Program-made: the position numbers and the translations under genes | The notes under the pieces: generated by a model | Told to the model about the DNA's origin: nothing | Seen by the model: only the letters and a program-made list of their open reading frames with translations | Database searches by the model: none | Part shown: one piece after another, positions 26,330 through 38,077 of the stretch | How positions within the stretch are numbered: the stretch's first letter is position 1 | Layout: every line of letters starts with the position of its first letter | NCBI RefSeq assembly: GCF_002157505.1 | Contig: NZ_NFSC01000031.1 | Location: 682,001 to 746,000, forward strand | Direction of reading: 5' to 3' | Length of the DNA: 64,000 nucleotides | Source of the DNA: Arthrobacter agilis | GTDB lineage: Bacteria; Actinomycetota; Actinomycetes; Actinomycetales; Micrococcaceae

Positions 26330-27358
26330 GTGAACACGTCCGATCCCTTGCCACTGCCGTTTCCGATCGGTCGGCCGATCATCGGAGCGCCCATGGCAGG
26401 AGGACCCTCCACACCGGACCTGGTTGCTGCTGTCACCAACACGGGCGGCATGGGTTTTCTCGCCGGCGGATACAAGAACCCCCAGCAGCTCGCGGCTCAG
26501 ATCACCGCCACGAGGACGCTCACCCAGGGCCCTATCGGGGTGAACCTCTTCGTCGTCTCGGCCAACGACGTGGATGAGGATGAGCTCGAGGCATACCGGC
26601 AGGAACTGCAGCCTGAGGCCGACCGGTACGGCATCCAGGTGGGCTCCCCCAGCTGGGACGACGACTTCTGGAGCGGCAAGCTCGAGGTCATCCACGACCT
26701 GCGGCCCGACGTGGTGTCGTTCACCTTCGGCTGCCCGGACATGGACGTGCTGCACGAGCTCGCCCAGGCGGGCATTTCTACCGCCGTCACGGTCACCTCC
26801 ACGGCTGAAGCGCGTACGGCGGCCGAACGCGGCGTACAGATCCTCATCGTGCAGGGACCCGACGCCGGCGGCCACCGGGCAACCTTCGACCCAGCTGCGG
26901 AACCCGGCACCGACCCGCTTCCTCAGTTGATCAGGGCCATCAGGAACGCAGTCGAACTGCCGGTCATCGCAGGAGGCGGCATCAGCACCCGCGAGCAGGT
27001 CCGGGCGATCCTCGACACCGGAGCGACCGCCGTCCAGCTCGGCACCGCACTGCTCCTGGCGGACGAAGCAGGAACGAATCCTGCCCACCGCTCAGCACTC
27101 CAGGACCCGGCGTTCACCGAAACGAAGATCACCCGGGCCTTCACGGGCAGGCCCGCCCGGGGACTGCGGAACCGGTTCATGGATGACCACCCCAGAAGCG
27201 GACACGCCTACCCGCAGATCCACTACATCACCGCGCCACTCCGCGCCGCGGCAGCGGCTTCCAACGATCTGCAGGGGCTACACCTCTGGGCCGGCACCGG
27301 CTACCGCAACACCCGCACCGGAGCAGCAGCCGACATCATCGAAGACCTCACCCCTTGA
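26330..27358 (+). CDS. Nitronate monooxygenase / 2-nitropropane dioxygenase-like FMN protein
   Basis: 342 residues from a GTG preceded by GAGAGG (an ATG at 26303 is the alternative). This is a TIM-barrel FMN enzyme. The N-terminal PIIGAPMAGGPSTPDLVAAV with TGGMGFLAGGY, the central LIVQGPDAGGHRATF (the GxDAGGH motif) and PVIAGGGISTREQVRAIL with GATAVQLGTALLLADEA are all family landmarks. It probably oxidises alkyl nitronates such as propionate-3-nitronate as a detoxifying enzyme. Some members have other substrates. It is divergent from the decarboxylase, and no shared operator was identified. Confidence 0.9.
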   Translation: MNTSDPLPLPFPIGRPIIGAPMAGGPSTPDLVAAVTNTGGMGFLAGGYKNPQQLAAQITATRTLTQGPIGVNLFVVSANDVDEDELEAYRQELQPEADRYGIQVGSPSWDDDFWSGKLEVIHDLRPDVVSFTFGCPDMDVLHELAQAGISTAVTVTSTAEARTAAERGVQILIVQGPDAGGHRATFDPAAEPGTDPLPQLIRAIRNAVELPVIAGGGISTREQVRAILDTGATAVQLGTALLLADEAGTNPAHRSALQDPAFTETKITRAFTGRPARGLRNRFMDDHPRSGHAYPQIHYITAPLRAAAAASNDLQGLHLWAGTGYRNTRTGAAADIIEDLTP

Positions 27359-27429
27359 ACCCCGAATGGCGGGACAGCAGGACGCCTGTGGGGACTGCAA
27401 TCCTGCGCTCGACGGTACCGGCGCCCGCA

Positions 27430-27891
27430 TCACCTCGAGGCGCCCTCCGCTTCCTGCGCCGCCAGATACCGGCGCGCGGCGTGGGCCACAACGGTCATGA
27501 CGAGCGGGACGGCGACGAGGATGACGGAACCGGTGGACGCCAGGGCGAGGGACGCGAACCCTCCCCAGGTGAGGATCGCCGCGTAGGCGAGAGGCACGAC
27601 GACGAGCGCGTCAGGTCCCGTCCTGGTCCGACCGGGCACCTCGTTCTCCTCGCCGCGAGCCAGAGGCGGAGCGGGACGGTGTCGCCGTGAGGTCCGCGAC
27701 GCCCAGACAGCGACGGCCGTGACGACCAGGGGAAGCACCAGCAGCACGAGCACCGTGCCGGAGAGCAGGCCCACCACCGCGAGCACTCCGAGCCATGACA
27801 CGGCTGCCAGGAACCGGGTCGCGGTGACCAGGAGGCGGGCGCGCTGCAGGCGGTCCGGGAGGGCGACGACGAGACCATCCGTGTCGGTCAT
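27430..27891 (-). CDS. Four-helix membrane protein, unknown function
   Basis: 153 residues, ATG fixed by AAGGAGC. Hydrophobic segments are FLAAVSWLGVLAVVGLLSGT, VLVLLVLPLVVTAVAVWA, ALVVVPLAYAAILTWGGFA and SVILVAVPLVMTVVAHAA. Between the second and third is a basic loop, TSRRHRPAPPLARGEENEVP. The end RRYLAAQEAEGASR is cytoplasmic-looking. The family is not recognised. It lies 163 bases downstream of the ABC exporter on the same strand and may be cotranscribed with it, for example as an accessory subunit. Confidence 0.65.
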   Translation of the reverse strand: MTDTDGLVVALPDRLQRARLLVTATRFLAAVSWLGVLAVVGLLSGTVLVLLVLPLVVTAVAVWASRTSRRHRPAPPLARGEENEVPGRTRTGPDALVVVPLAYAAILTWGGFASLALASTGSVILVAVPLVMTVVAHAARRYLAAQEAEGASR

Positions 27892-28054
27892 GACAGCTCC
27901 TTGGGAATGCGCGTCAACGGCGAACGCGCTGTGCAGCCATGAGAGCAGGTTTCGGAGCGGGACGCCAGAGGTGGCACGCCGCCATCGACGAGGCAGGCGC
28001 AGCACGGCACGGGGGGACGAGAAGCGACAGCCCTCGCTCCTCCTGCCCTGGCGG

Positions 28055-29884
28055 TCAGGCGTCCGGCAGTTGGCTCTCGAACATGCGGTAGTACCTGCCC
28101 CGCAACGCCACGAGTTCGCGGTGCGTGCCGGATTCCACCACGCGGCCGTCCTCGAGCATGTACACGATGTCCGCCTTCTCGATCGTGGCGAGGCGGTGGC
28201 TGATCGCGATGATCGTCCGCGAGCGGTCGGCGAACAGGCGCGTGAAGATCCGGTGCTCGGCAAGCGCGTCGATGGCCGACGTCGGCTCATCCATCACGAT
28301 GAAGGGCGCGTCCCGGTAGAAGTTCCGCGCCATCGCAAGGCGCTGCCACTGCCCGCCCGACAGCCCGCTGCCTTTCCGGCCGCGGGGGTCCTCCATCCAG
28401 TTGCTGACGTAGCTGTCGAAGCCGCTCGGCATCTTCCCGATGAATTCTGCCGCCTCGGCGTCCGCCGCCGCCCGGCGCACGCGGTCGTCGTCGCGCGGTC
28501 GGTGGACATCGCCGAAGTAGATGTTGTTCGCCGCCGTCGCGAACTCGTACCGCAGGAAGTCCTGGGACATGACGGCCAGGTGCTGGTGCCAGTCGTCGAT
28601 ACCGACGTCCCGCAGGTTCCGCCCATCGAGCAGCACTTCTCCCCTGCTCGGCTGGTACAGCCCTGCCAGCACCCGGATGAGCGTGGACTTCCCCGCGCCG
28701 TTCTCGCCCACGACCGCGATGTGCGTGCCGCGCTCGAAGGACATGGAGATGCCCTTCAGCACCTCCGCCTCGCTGCCCGCGTAGGTGAAGTGGATGTCGC
28801 GGAGTTCGACGGCGGACGGTGCTGCTTCCAACCGGCCGGGAGCCGTCGTGGAGAGCGGGAAGTCCATGAACTGCTCGTAGTCCTTGAGGTTCGCTAGGTC
28901 CTCATCGATGGAACTGAGCGAGGACACGAGGTTGTTCGCCGTGTTCAGCGCCCGGCTGACGATCTGCTGCACGTAGAGGAACTGACCCACGGGCTGGGCC
29001 CGCGCGATGATCTGCCCGACGATCCAGACGAGCGCCAGCAGCTCGGCGCCGTACTGCACCGCGTCCGCGAGGAGCTGCTTCGGGATGTACCGCTTCTGGA
29101 AGTCCAGCCGCCGCTTCTCGTCGGCGTCCCGCAGCGTGGAGCGCAGGTCCATCAGGTAGCGGACGATCCCGTAGAGGCGCATCTCGGCAATGTGCTGCGG
29201 CTTCATCAGGTTCGTCTCGATCATGCGCCGCTGCCGCCGGGAGTCCACCTGGGTGTTCCAGTGCGCCATCTGCTCCCGCGACAGCCGGAACTGCAGGTAG
29301 ACGCTGGGGATGATCGCGACCAGGACGATGAGGGCGATCCACCAGCTGACGAGGAGCAGCGCCCCGATCGCGAGGACCACCGAGACGAGCTGCGTGAAGA
29401 TCGCCGCGATGCGGTCGAGGACCCTCGCGTAGGAGTCGGAGAAGCGGCGGGCCCGGTCGTAGAGGTCCACCGTCTCCTTGTCGTCGTACCGCCAGAATTC
29501 CAGGGCCAAGAAGCGCTCGTACATGCGGTCGCCCACGATGGCGCCGACCCGGAAGCTCAGGACCTGCTGGATGTAGCGGTCGACGCTGGTGAAGGAACCC
29601 CAGAGCAGTCCGAGGACGGCCGTGACGACCACGTACGTGATGGCGGAGCGCCCGGCGTCGGGATCGCCCGCGTAGGCGGCGGCGAGCGCCGTCGTCGTCA
29701 GGGAGGCGAAATAGGTGGTGACCAGCGGGAGGACAGCCGAGATGAGCGAACCGGCGACCTTCATCGCGACCGCACCGGGTGAGGCCTTCGCGCTGACCAT
29801 CAGCACCTGGCCGACGGCGCGGGCGTAGGGGCCGAGCCGGAGCTTGCGGCGGGCGGTGACCTCAGGCTGCGGCAGCCCGCTCAT
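28055..29884 (-). CDS. ABC transporter, fused permease and ATPase (exporter type)
   Basis: 609 residues with the usual exporter order: six membrane helices in about residues 15-340, then one ATPase domain. Walker A (GENGAGKST) is near residue 400, the signature LSGGQWQRLAMARN near 505 and Walker B FIVMDEPTSAID near 525, followed by the H-loop ISHRL. The substrate is unknown. It would work as a homodimer or with a partner half-transporter; none is next to it. The ATG at 29884 sits ten bases after a hairpin whose 3' arm holds its ribosome site (29890-29918). Confidence 0.92.
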   Translation of the reverse strand: MSGLPQPEVTARRKLRLGPYARAVGQVLMVSAKASPGAVAMKVAGSLISAVLPLVTTYFASLTTTALAAAYAGDPDAGRSAITYVVVTAVLGLLWGSFTSVDRYIQQVLSFRVGAIVGDRMYERFLALEFWRYDDKETVDLYDRARRFSDSYARVLDRIAAIFTQLVSVVLAIGALLLVSWWIALIVLVAIIPSVYLQFRLSREQMAHWNTQVDSRRQRRMIETNLMKPQHIAEMRLYGIVRYLMDLRSTLRDADEKRRLDFQKRYIPKQLLADAVQYGAELLALVWIVGQIIARAQPVGQFLYVQQIVSRALNTANNLVSSLSSIDEDLANLKDYEQFMDFPLSTTAPGRLEAAPSAVELRDIHFTYAGSEAEVLKGISMSFERGTHIAVVGENGAGKSTLIRVLAGLYQPSRGEVLLDGRNLRDVGIDDWHQHLAVMSQDFLRYEFATAANNIYFGDVHRPRDDDRVRRAAADAEAAEFIGKMPSGFDSYVSNWMEDPRGRKGSGLSGGQWQRLAMARNFYRDAPFIVMDEPTSAIDALAEHRIFTRLFADRSRTIIAISHRLATIEKADIVYMLEDGRVVESGTHRELVALRGRYYRMFESQLPDA

Positions 29885-29889
29885 ACGGC

Positions 29890-29918
29890 ATCAGCCCCTC
29901 CCGGAAGGAGGGGCTGAT
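29890..29918 (-). terminator. Hairpin between guaB and the ABC exporter (masks a ribosome site)
   Basis: ATCAGCCCCTCC at 29890-29901 pairs fully with GGAGGGGCTGAT at 29907-29918 across a five-base loop. It follows the guaB stop by 14 bases and lies 5 bases before the exporter ATG, whose Shine-Dalgarno GGGAGGGG is inside the downstream arm. There is no T-run. On the mRNA it could end guaB transcripts or hold down translation of the exporter. A nine-codon frame starting with the ATG next to the stem (MPYERAAAA then stop) overlaps the exporter start. Confidence 0.65.
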
Positions 29919-29932
29919 CGGAGGCGGATGCG

Positions 29933-31859
<1,927 letters not shown>

Positions 31860-33548
31860 GTGAATAAAAGACCTGCCGCACTGAAAGCACCACGGGAACT
31901 GGCCAAGGGAGCCATGCGCATCGTCGCTCTCGGTGGCATCGGTGAGATTGGCAGAAACATGACCGTCTTCGAGTTCGACGGCAAGCTGCTGATCGTCGAC
32001 TGTGGCGTGCTGTTCCCCGAGGAACACCAGCCGGGCGTGAACGTCATCCTCCCCGATTTCACCTACATCCGCGACCGGCTCCACGACGTCGTCGCCGTGG
32101 TACTCACGCACGGCCACGAGGACCACATCGGCGCCGTTCCCTACCTCCTCAAGGAACGGGCGGATATCCCCCTGGTCGGTTCGAAGCTGACGCTCGCCTT
32201 CATCGAGGCCAAGCTCCAGGAACACCGCATCACCCCGAAGACCGTCCAGGTCAAGGAGGGCGACCGCCGCACCATGGGCGGATTCGACCTCGAGTTCGTC
32301 GCCGTGAACCACTCCATCCCGGACAGCCTCGCCGTCGCCATCCGCACCGCGGCCGGGACGGTGCTGCACACCGGCGACTTCAAGATGGACCAGTTCCCCC
32401 TGGACCGCCGCATCACCGACCTCGGCGCCTTCGCGCGCCTCGGCGCCGAGGGCGTGGACCTGTTCCTCACGGACTCCACGAATGCCGACGTCCCCGGTTT
32501 CACGACCTCCGAGAAGGACCTGGCTCCGGCGATCGAGGCGGCGTTCCGCTCGGCGCCGCGCAGGATCATCGTCTCCAGCTTCGCGAGCCACATCCACCGC
32601 ATCCAGCAGATCATCGACACCGCCGAGCGACACCGCCGCAAGGTGGCCTTCGTGGGCCGCTCGATGGTGCGGAACATGACCATCGCCGCGGACCTCGGCT
32701 ACCTCAAGATCCCGCAGGGCCTGCTCGTCGACTTCAAGAAGCTCGAGCGCAGCGACGACCACAAGGTGGTCCTGATCTGCACCGGTTCGCAGGGTGAGCC
32801 CATGGCCGCCCTGTCGCGCATGGCCAACAACGACCACGCCATCCGCATCAGCGAGGGCGACACCGTGCTGCTGGCCAGCTCGCTCATCCCGGGCAACGAG
32901 AACGCCATCTACAGCATCATCAACGCCCTGACGGAGATCGGCGCCAACGTGGTCCACAAGGGCAACGCCAAGGTGCACGTCTCCGGCCATGCCAGCGCCG
33001 GCGAGCTCGCGTACTGCTACAACATCGTCAAGCCGCGCAACGTCATGCCGGTGCACGGCGAGTGGCGCCACCTGCGCGCCAACTCGGCGATCGCGGTCGC
33101 CACCGGTGTGGATCCCCGCAATGTCGTCATCGCGCAGGACGGCGTGACCGTCGACCTGGTGCGTGGCCGGGCCACGATCTCGGGCAAGGTGGAGGCAGGA
33201 CTCGTCTTCGTCGACGGCGACAGCGTCGGCGGCATCACCGAGGAGGACCTCGTGGAGCGCCGCCGCCTGGCGGAGGAGGGCGTCGTCACCGTCCTCGCGA
33301 TCATCGACCCGGACAACGGTGACATCGTCGAGGCCCCCGAGTTCTTCACCAAGGGCTTCTCCTGCTCGGACGGGGACCTCGACAAGGCCGGCGCCGCCGT
33401 CGAGAAGGCGCTCCGCGATTCCGCGTCGAACCGCCAGGGCGGCCGCCGCCAGGATCCGGAGGACATCATCGAGCGGGCCACGGCCAACTGGATGCGCCGT
33501 TACTACAACCGCCAGCCGGTCGTCACGGCCATCGTCGTCGACGCCTGA
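31860..33548 (+). CDS. rnj: Ribonuclease J
   Basis: 562 residues, metallo-beta-lactamase and beta-CASP ribonuclease with 5'-3' exo- and endonuclease activity in RNA turnover and rRNA processing. The metal-binding motif HGHEDH is at residues 84-89, with a further His in VNHSIPDS and the Asp in HTGDFKMD. The beta-CASP motif has a GSQGEPMAAL segment and the C-terminal part contains HVSGHASAGEL. The length is standard. The start is a GTG; the ribosome site is weak (AGAGAAA). It stands alone here and converges on groEL, with two hairpins between. Confidence 0.96.
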   Translation: MNKRPAALKAPRELAKGAMRIVALGGIGEIGRNMTVFEFDGKLLIVDCGVLFPEEHQPGVNVILPDFTYIRDRLHDVVAVVLTHGHEDHIGAVPYLLKERADIPLVGSKLTLAFIEAKLQEHRITPKTVQVKEGDRRTMGGFDLEFVAVNHSIPDSLAVAIRTAAGTVLHTGDFKMDQFPLDRRITDLGAFARLGAEGVDLFLTDSTNADVPGFTTSEKDLAPAIEAAFRSAPRRIIVSSFASHIHRIQQIIDTAERHRRKVAFVGRSMVRNMTIAADLGYLKIPQGLLVDFKKLERSDDHKVVLICTGSQGEPMAALSRMANNDHAIRISEGDTVLLASSLIPGNENAIYSIINALTEIGANVVHKGNAKVHVSGHASAGELAYCYNIVKPRNVMPVHGEWRHLRANSAIAVATGVDPRNVVIAQDGVTVDLVRGRATISGKVEAGLVFVDGDSVGGITEEDLVERRRLAEEGVVTVLAIIDPDNGDIVEAPEFFTKGFSCSDGDLDKAGAAVEKALRDSASNRQGGRRQDPEDIIERATANWMRRYYNRQPVVTAIVVDA

Positions 33549-33567
33549 CCGAGCACCACCCCGACGC

Positions 33568-33595
33568 GCCCCGGTACTCGCGAGAGTGCCGGGGC
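33568..33595 (+). terminator. Terminator hairpin after rnj
   Basis: GCCCCGGTACTC at 33568-33579 pairs with GAGTGCCGGGGC at 33584-33595 (one G-U pair, four-base loop), 20 bases past the stop of rnj. A short T/C-rich tract follows. This fits intrinsic termination in the plus direction. Confidence 0.7.
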
Positions 33596-33636
33596 GTCGT
33601 CGTCTTCAGAGCCGTCGCAGGTCGGGCCCGTCGTAG

Positions 33637-33702
33637 GTCGGGGCCGTCACGTCGGGGCCGTCACGTCGGGGCCGTCACGTCGGGGCCGTCACGTCGGGGC
33701 CG
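33637..33702. repeat. 14-bp tandem repeat, about 4.7 copies
   Basis: GTCGGGGCCGTCAC is repeated head to tail at 33637, 33651, 33665 and 33679, with a partial copy (GTCGGGGCCG) at 33693-33702. Degenerate copies precede it (from about 33610). The copies are identical, which suggests recent slippage or conversion. It lies in the convergent gap between rnj and groEL. Confidence 0.85.
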
Positions 33703-33705
33703 GAT

Positions 33706-33749
33706 ACACAGCAGCACCCCGGCTCCGAAGGGCCGGGGTGCTGCTGTGT
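33706..33749. terminator. 18-bp perfect hairpin between rnj and groEL
   Basis: ACACAGCAGCACCCCGGC at 33706-33723 matches GCCGGGGTGCTGCTGTGT at 33732-33749 exactly, with an eight-base loop. It sits 29 bases past the groEL stop on the minus strand and also downstream of rnj, so it can end transcription from both sides. Confidence 0.85.
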
Positions 33750-33778
33750 AACAGGTCTCGGGCCGGAGCCCGGGCGTC

Positions 33779-35404
<1,626 letters not shown>

Positions 35405-35465
35405 TCAGGCTTGTGCAGCGAGAAAAACCCCGGCCACTGCGGGCCGGGGCTCTTCCAATCGGGTA

Positions 35466-35762
35466 CTACTTGACGACGACTGCGAGGACGTCGCGGGCGG
35501 AGAGCACCAGGTACTCCTGGCCACCGTGCTTGACTTCGGTTCCGCCGTACTTCGAGTAGATGACGACATCGCCCTCGGCGACGTCGACGGGGACGCGGTT
35601 GCCGTTGTCGTCGACGCGACCCGGTCCAACTGCTACGACTTCACCCTCCTGGGGCTTCTCCTTGGCCGTGTCCGGGATGACGAGGCCGGAAGCAGTGGTC
35701 TGCTCGGCTTCGAGCGGGCGGACAACAATGCGATCCTCAAGAGGCTTAATAGAGACCGACAC
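35466..35762 (-). CDS. groS: Co-chaperonin GroES
   Basis: 98 residues; forms the heptameric lid on GroEL. Family landmarks are [20 protein letters not shown] at the start, the mobile loop around [37 protein letters not shown] and the C-terminal [20 protein letters not shown] with [12 protein letters not shown]. It is the first gene of the groES-groEL operon, with start codon 95 bases from the nearer CIRCE, consistent with HrcA control. Confidence 0.97.
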   Translation of the reverse strand: MSVSIKPLEDRIVVRPLEAEQTTASGLVIPDTAKEKPQEGEVVAVGPGRVDDNGNRVPVDVAEGDVVIYSKYGGTEVKHGGQEYLVLSARDVLAVVVK

Positions 35763-35856
35763 TCGGGCTCTCCTTTGCGTTCGTTACCAATGGAATGTAG
35801 GCCGTCGGGCTGGGCGTGAACCGTCGTCGCGGTGCCGGCGAACGCTTCCCTCGGGA

Positions 35857-35883
35857 TTAGCACCCACGTGGAGTGAGTGCCAA
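35857..35883 (-). promoter_or_regulatory. CIRCE operator 1
   Basis: TTAGCACCC-N9-GAGTGCCAA on the plus strand, close to the consensus TTAGCACTC-N9-GAGTGCTAA. It lies just downstream of the groES promoter, between it and the gene. HrcA binding here would repress the heat-shock operon. Confidence 0.85.
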
Positions 35884-35888
35884 CTCCG

Positions 35889-35917
35889 ACTGTATGCAAC
35901 GGCTAGCACTCGGTCAA
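35889..35917 (-). promoter_or_regulatory. groES promoter
   Basis: On the minus strand TTGACC (complement of 35912-35917), a 17-base spacer, then TACAGT (complement of 35889-35894). This fits a housekeeping sigma factor with a TANNNT -10. The -35 lies inside the spacer of CIRCE 2. Confidence 0.75.
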
Positions 35918-35929
35918 GGCGAGTGCCAG
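35903..35929 (-). promoter_or_regulatory. CIRCE operator 2
   Basis: CTAGCACTC-N9-GAGTGCCAG. It covers the -35 box of the groES promoter. Two CIRCE copies 46 bases apart (start to start) suggest cooperative HrcA repression. Confidence 0.85.
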
Positions 35930-35988
35930 CCGTTGCGCCTCCCACCCCTCCCTGTGAGCGACACCACACCCATTAGGTGATGCTTCGT

Positions 35989-36018
35989 TTGCGTAATTCC
36001 CGAGCCACGCTCTAGATT
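35989..36018 (+). promoter_or_regulatory. Promoter of the siderophore operon
   Basis: TTGCGT at 35989-35994, an 18-base spacer, TAGATT at 36013-36018. It is 69 bases from the first start codon and directly upstream of the iron box. Confidence 0.6.
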
Positions 36019-36025
36019 CGAGAAG

Positions 36026-36041
36026 GTAAGGCATTCCTTAC
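36026..36041 (+). promoter_or_regulatory. Iron box (IdeR/DtxR-type)
   Basis: GTAAGG-CATT-CCTTAC, a perfect 6-bp-arm palindrome with flanking bases that extend it (AAG before, TTC after). It lies 45 bases before the start of the siderophore-binding lipoprotein gene. The form matches the DtxR/IdeR operator class (TTAGGTTAGGCTAACCTAA). Under iron-replete conditions the regulator would repress the operon. Confidence 0.75.
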
Positions 36042-36086
36042 TTCCGATCCCGGCCTGCCGGCCCTTCCCTTCCCGGAGTTCACCCC

Positions 36087-37031
36087 ATGGCACACCTGCG
36101 CTTCGCCGTCCTTTCCGCAGCCGCTGCGGCCACCCTGGCCCTGACCGCCTGCGGTGGTTCCTCCGAAGCGGCGGATGCGCCTGCGACGACGTCGACCGTC
36201 GCGATCGACCACGCGCAGGGCACCACGGAGGTGCCGGTGAACCCGGAGACCGTCTTCACCTTCGACCTCGGCGCGCTCGACACCCTGGACGCCCTGGGCG
36301 TCGACGTCGACGGCGTGCCTCAGGGCACCCTGCCCGCCCAGCTGTCGGCCTATGAGGGCGGCGACATCACCACCATCGGATCCGTGAAGGAACCCGACTT
36401 CGAGGCGATCGCCGCGGCCGACCCGGACCTGATCATCATCTCGAGCCGCGTCGCCGATTCCTACGACGAGCTCTCGGACATCGCGCCGACCATCGACCTG
36501 ACCGTCGACGCCGCCGACCCGATCGCCAGCTTCACCGCGCACACCGAATCCCTCGGCCGGATCTTCGGCGCCGAGGACGAGGTGGCGGAGCGCCTCGCGG
36601 CCCTCGACACCGAGATCGCCGAGACGAAGGAGGCCGCGGCGTCCGCCGGGAACGGCCTGATCCTCATGACCAGCGCAGGCGAGGTCACGGCGTACGGCGC
36701 CGGGTCCCGCTTCGGCCTGATCCACGACGTCCTGGGCGTCGAACCCGCTGCCGAGGTGAAGTCCGAGGGCACGCACGGCGAGGCCGTCTCCTTCGAGTAC
36801 ATCGCCGAGATCAACCCCGCCCACCTCTTCGTCATCGACCGTGACGCCGCCGTCGGCGAGGCCGGAGCCGCCGCCTCCGCCGTCCTGGACAACGAACTCG
36901 TCAACGGGACGGACGCCGCGAAGAACGACGCCGTCACCTACCTCGACTCCGCCAGCTGGTACCTCATCGGCTACGGCCTGAACAACCTCGACTCGATGGT
37001 GTCGGCCGTCAACGAGGCCGTCGCGGCCTAG
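36087..37031 (+). CDS. Siderophore-binding lipoprotein (YclQ/CeuE type)
   Basis: 314 residues. The lipobox TALTAC has its cysteine at residue 22. The mature type III binding fold shows VPVNPETVFTFDLGALDTLD near residues 50-69, as in YclQ/CeuE-type receptors, then PDFEAIAAADPDLIIISSR, EYIAEINPAHLFVIDRD and a C-terminal long helix. Such proteins take ferric catecholate or similar siderophores from outside and deliver them to a two-permease ABC importer. It is the first gene of a four-gene operon behind the iron box. Confidence 0.93.
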   Translation: MAHLRFAVLSAAAAATLALTACGGSSEAADAPATTSTVAIDHAQGTTEVPVNPETVFTFDLGALDTLDALGVDVDGVPQGTLPAQLSAYEGGDITTIGSVKEPDFEAIAAADPDLIIISSRVADSYDELSDIAPTIDLTVDAADPIASFTAHTESLGRIFGAEDEVAERLAALDTEIAETKEAAASAGNGLILMTSAGEVTAYGAGSRFGLIHDVLGVEPAAEVKSEGTHGEAVSFEYIAEINPAHLFVIDRDAAVGEAGAAASAVLDNELVNGTDAAKNDAVTYLDSASWYLIGYGLNNLDSMVSAVNEAVAA

Positions 37032-37063
37032 GAAACGACGCCGGAACGGGGCAGGTGCCCCTC

Positions 37064-38077
37064 ATGGCAGCACTCTCCCTCCGGCCGCAGCGGCCGGCAC
37101 AGCAGCGCGGTTCCACCCGGTCGCCGGCCCTCTGGCCGGCGGGTGGAGCCGTGCTGCTGCTTGCCCTCGTCAGTCTCTTCACCGGCGTCTCCGACGTCTC
37201 CCCCGCCGACCTGCTCGCCGGGAACGCCGGTGTCTGGCAGACCTTCCTCGTGAGCCGGGTCCCGCGCACGCTCGCCGTCGTGCTCGCCGGGGTCGCGCTC
37301 AGCATCGCGGGGTTCATCCTGCAGCTCATGGCGCGCAACAGGTTCGTGGAGCCCTCGACCGTCGGCACCGTGGAGTCCGCGACCGCCGGGATCCTCGTGG
37401 CGACACTGCTCCTGCCCGGTGCCCCGATCGTGGCCAAGATGGGCATCGCCGCGGTCTTCGCCGTGGCCGGGACCGCACTGTTCCTGTCCGTCCTGCGGCG
37501 GATACCCCTGCGGAACACCCTGATCGTGCCCCTCGTCGGCATCATGCTCGGCGGCGTCATCTCGGCGGTGACCACGTTCTTCGCCTACCGCTTCGACCTG
37601 CTGCAGACGCTCAACACGTGGATGATCGGGGACTTCTCCGGACTCATCCGCGGCCGCTACGAACTGCTGTGGATCGTCGCTGCCCTCGCGGTCGTGGGCT
37701 ACGTGTGCGCCGACCGCTTCACCGTGGCGGGCATGGGCGAGGAGTTCACCACCAACCTGGGTCTGGACTACCGGCGCACCATGAACCTCGGTCTGGTGCT
37801 GGTCAGCCTCATCAGCGCCGTCGTCGTCGTGGTGGTCGGCTCCATCCCGTTCCTCGGGCTGATCGTCCCCAACCTCGTCTCCCTGCTGATCGGCGACAAC
37901 GTGCGCCGGGCGGTCCCCTGGATCGCCGTGTTCGGCGCGGGCTTCGTCCTCCTCTGCGACATCCTCGGCCGCGTCATCCGCTTTCCCTACGAGGTGCCGG
38001 TGGGCGTGATCGTCTCGGTCGTCGGAAGCGCGATGTTCATCGCCCTGCTCGTGAGGAGGAACGCCGGTGCCGGCTAG
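37064..38077 (+). CDS. Iron-siderophore ABC permease, first subunit
   Basis: About 337 residues of the FecCD/BtuC type with some nine membrane helices. LAVVLAGVALSIAGFILQLM is the conserved fourth-helix start, and GSIPFLGLIVPNLVSLLIGD is the signature loop that contacts the ATPase. The ATG at 37064 is preferred; a GTG at 37055 is also in frame. The stop overlaps the start of the next permease by 11 bases, so the two are translationally coupled. YclN-like. Confidence 0.93.
   Translation: MAALSLRPQRPAQQRGSTRSPALWPAGGAVLLLALVSLFTGVSDVSPADLLAGNAGVWQTFLVSRVPRTLAVVLAGVALSIAGFILQLMARNRFVEPSTVGTVESATAGILVATLLLPGAPIVAKMGIAAVFAVAGTALFLSVLRRIPLRNTLIVPLVGIMLGGVISAVTTFFAYRFDLLQTLNTWMIGDFSGLIRGRYELLWIVAALAVVGYVCADRFTVAGMGEEFTTNLGLDYRRTMNLGLVLVSLISAVVVVVVGSIPFLGLIVPNLVSLLIGDNVRRAVPWIAVFGAGFVLLCDILGRVIRFPYEVPVGVIVSVVGSAMFIALLVRRNAGAG

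Noticed and set aside
2342-27429. Prophage or integrative element
   Set aside because: No integrase, capsid, terminase, relaxase or tRNA-end attachment site was found; the genes are unrelated singletons.
33637-33702. CRISPR-like array
   Set aside because: The copies are head to tail without spacers and the unit is only 14 bases, so it is a simple tandem repeat.
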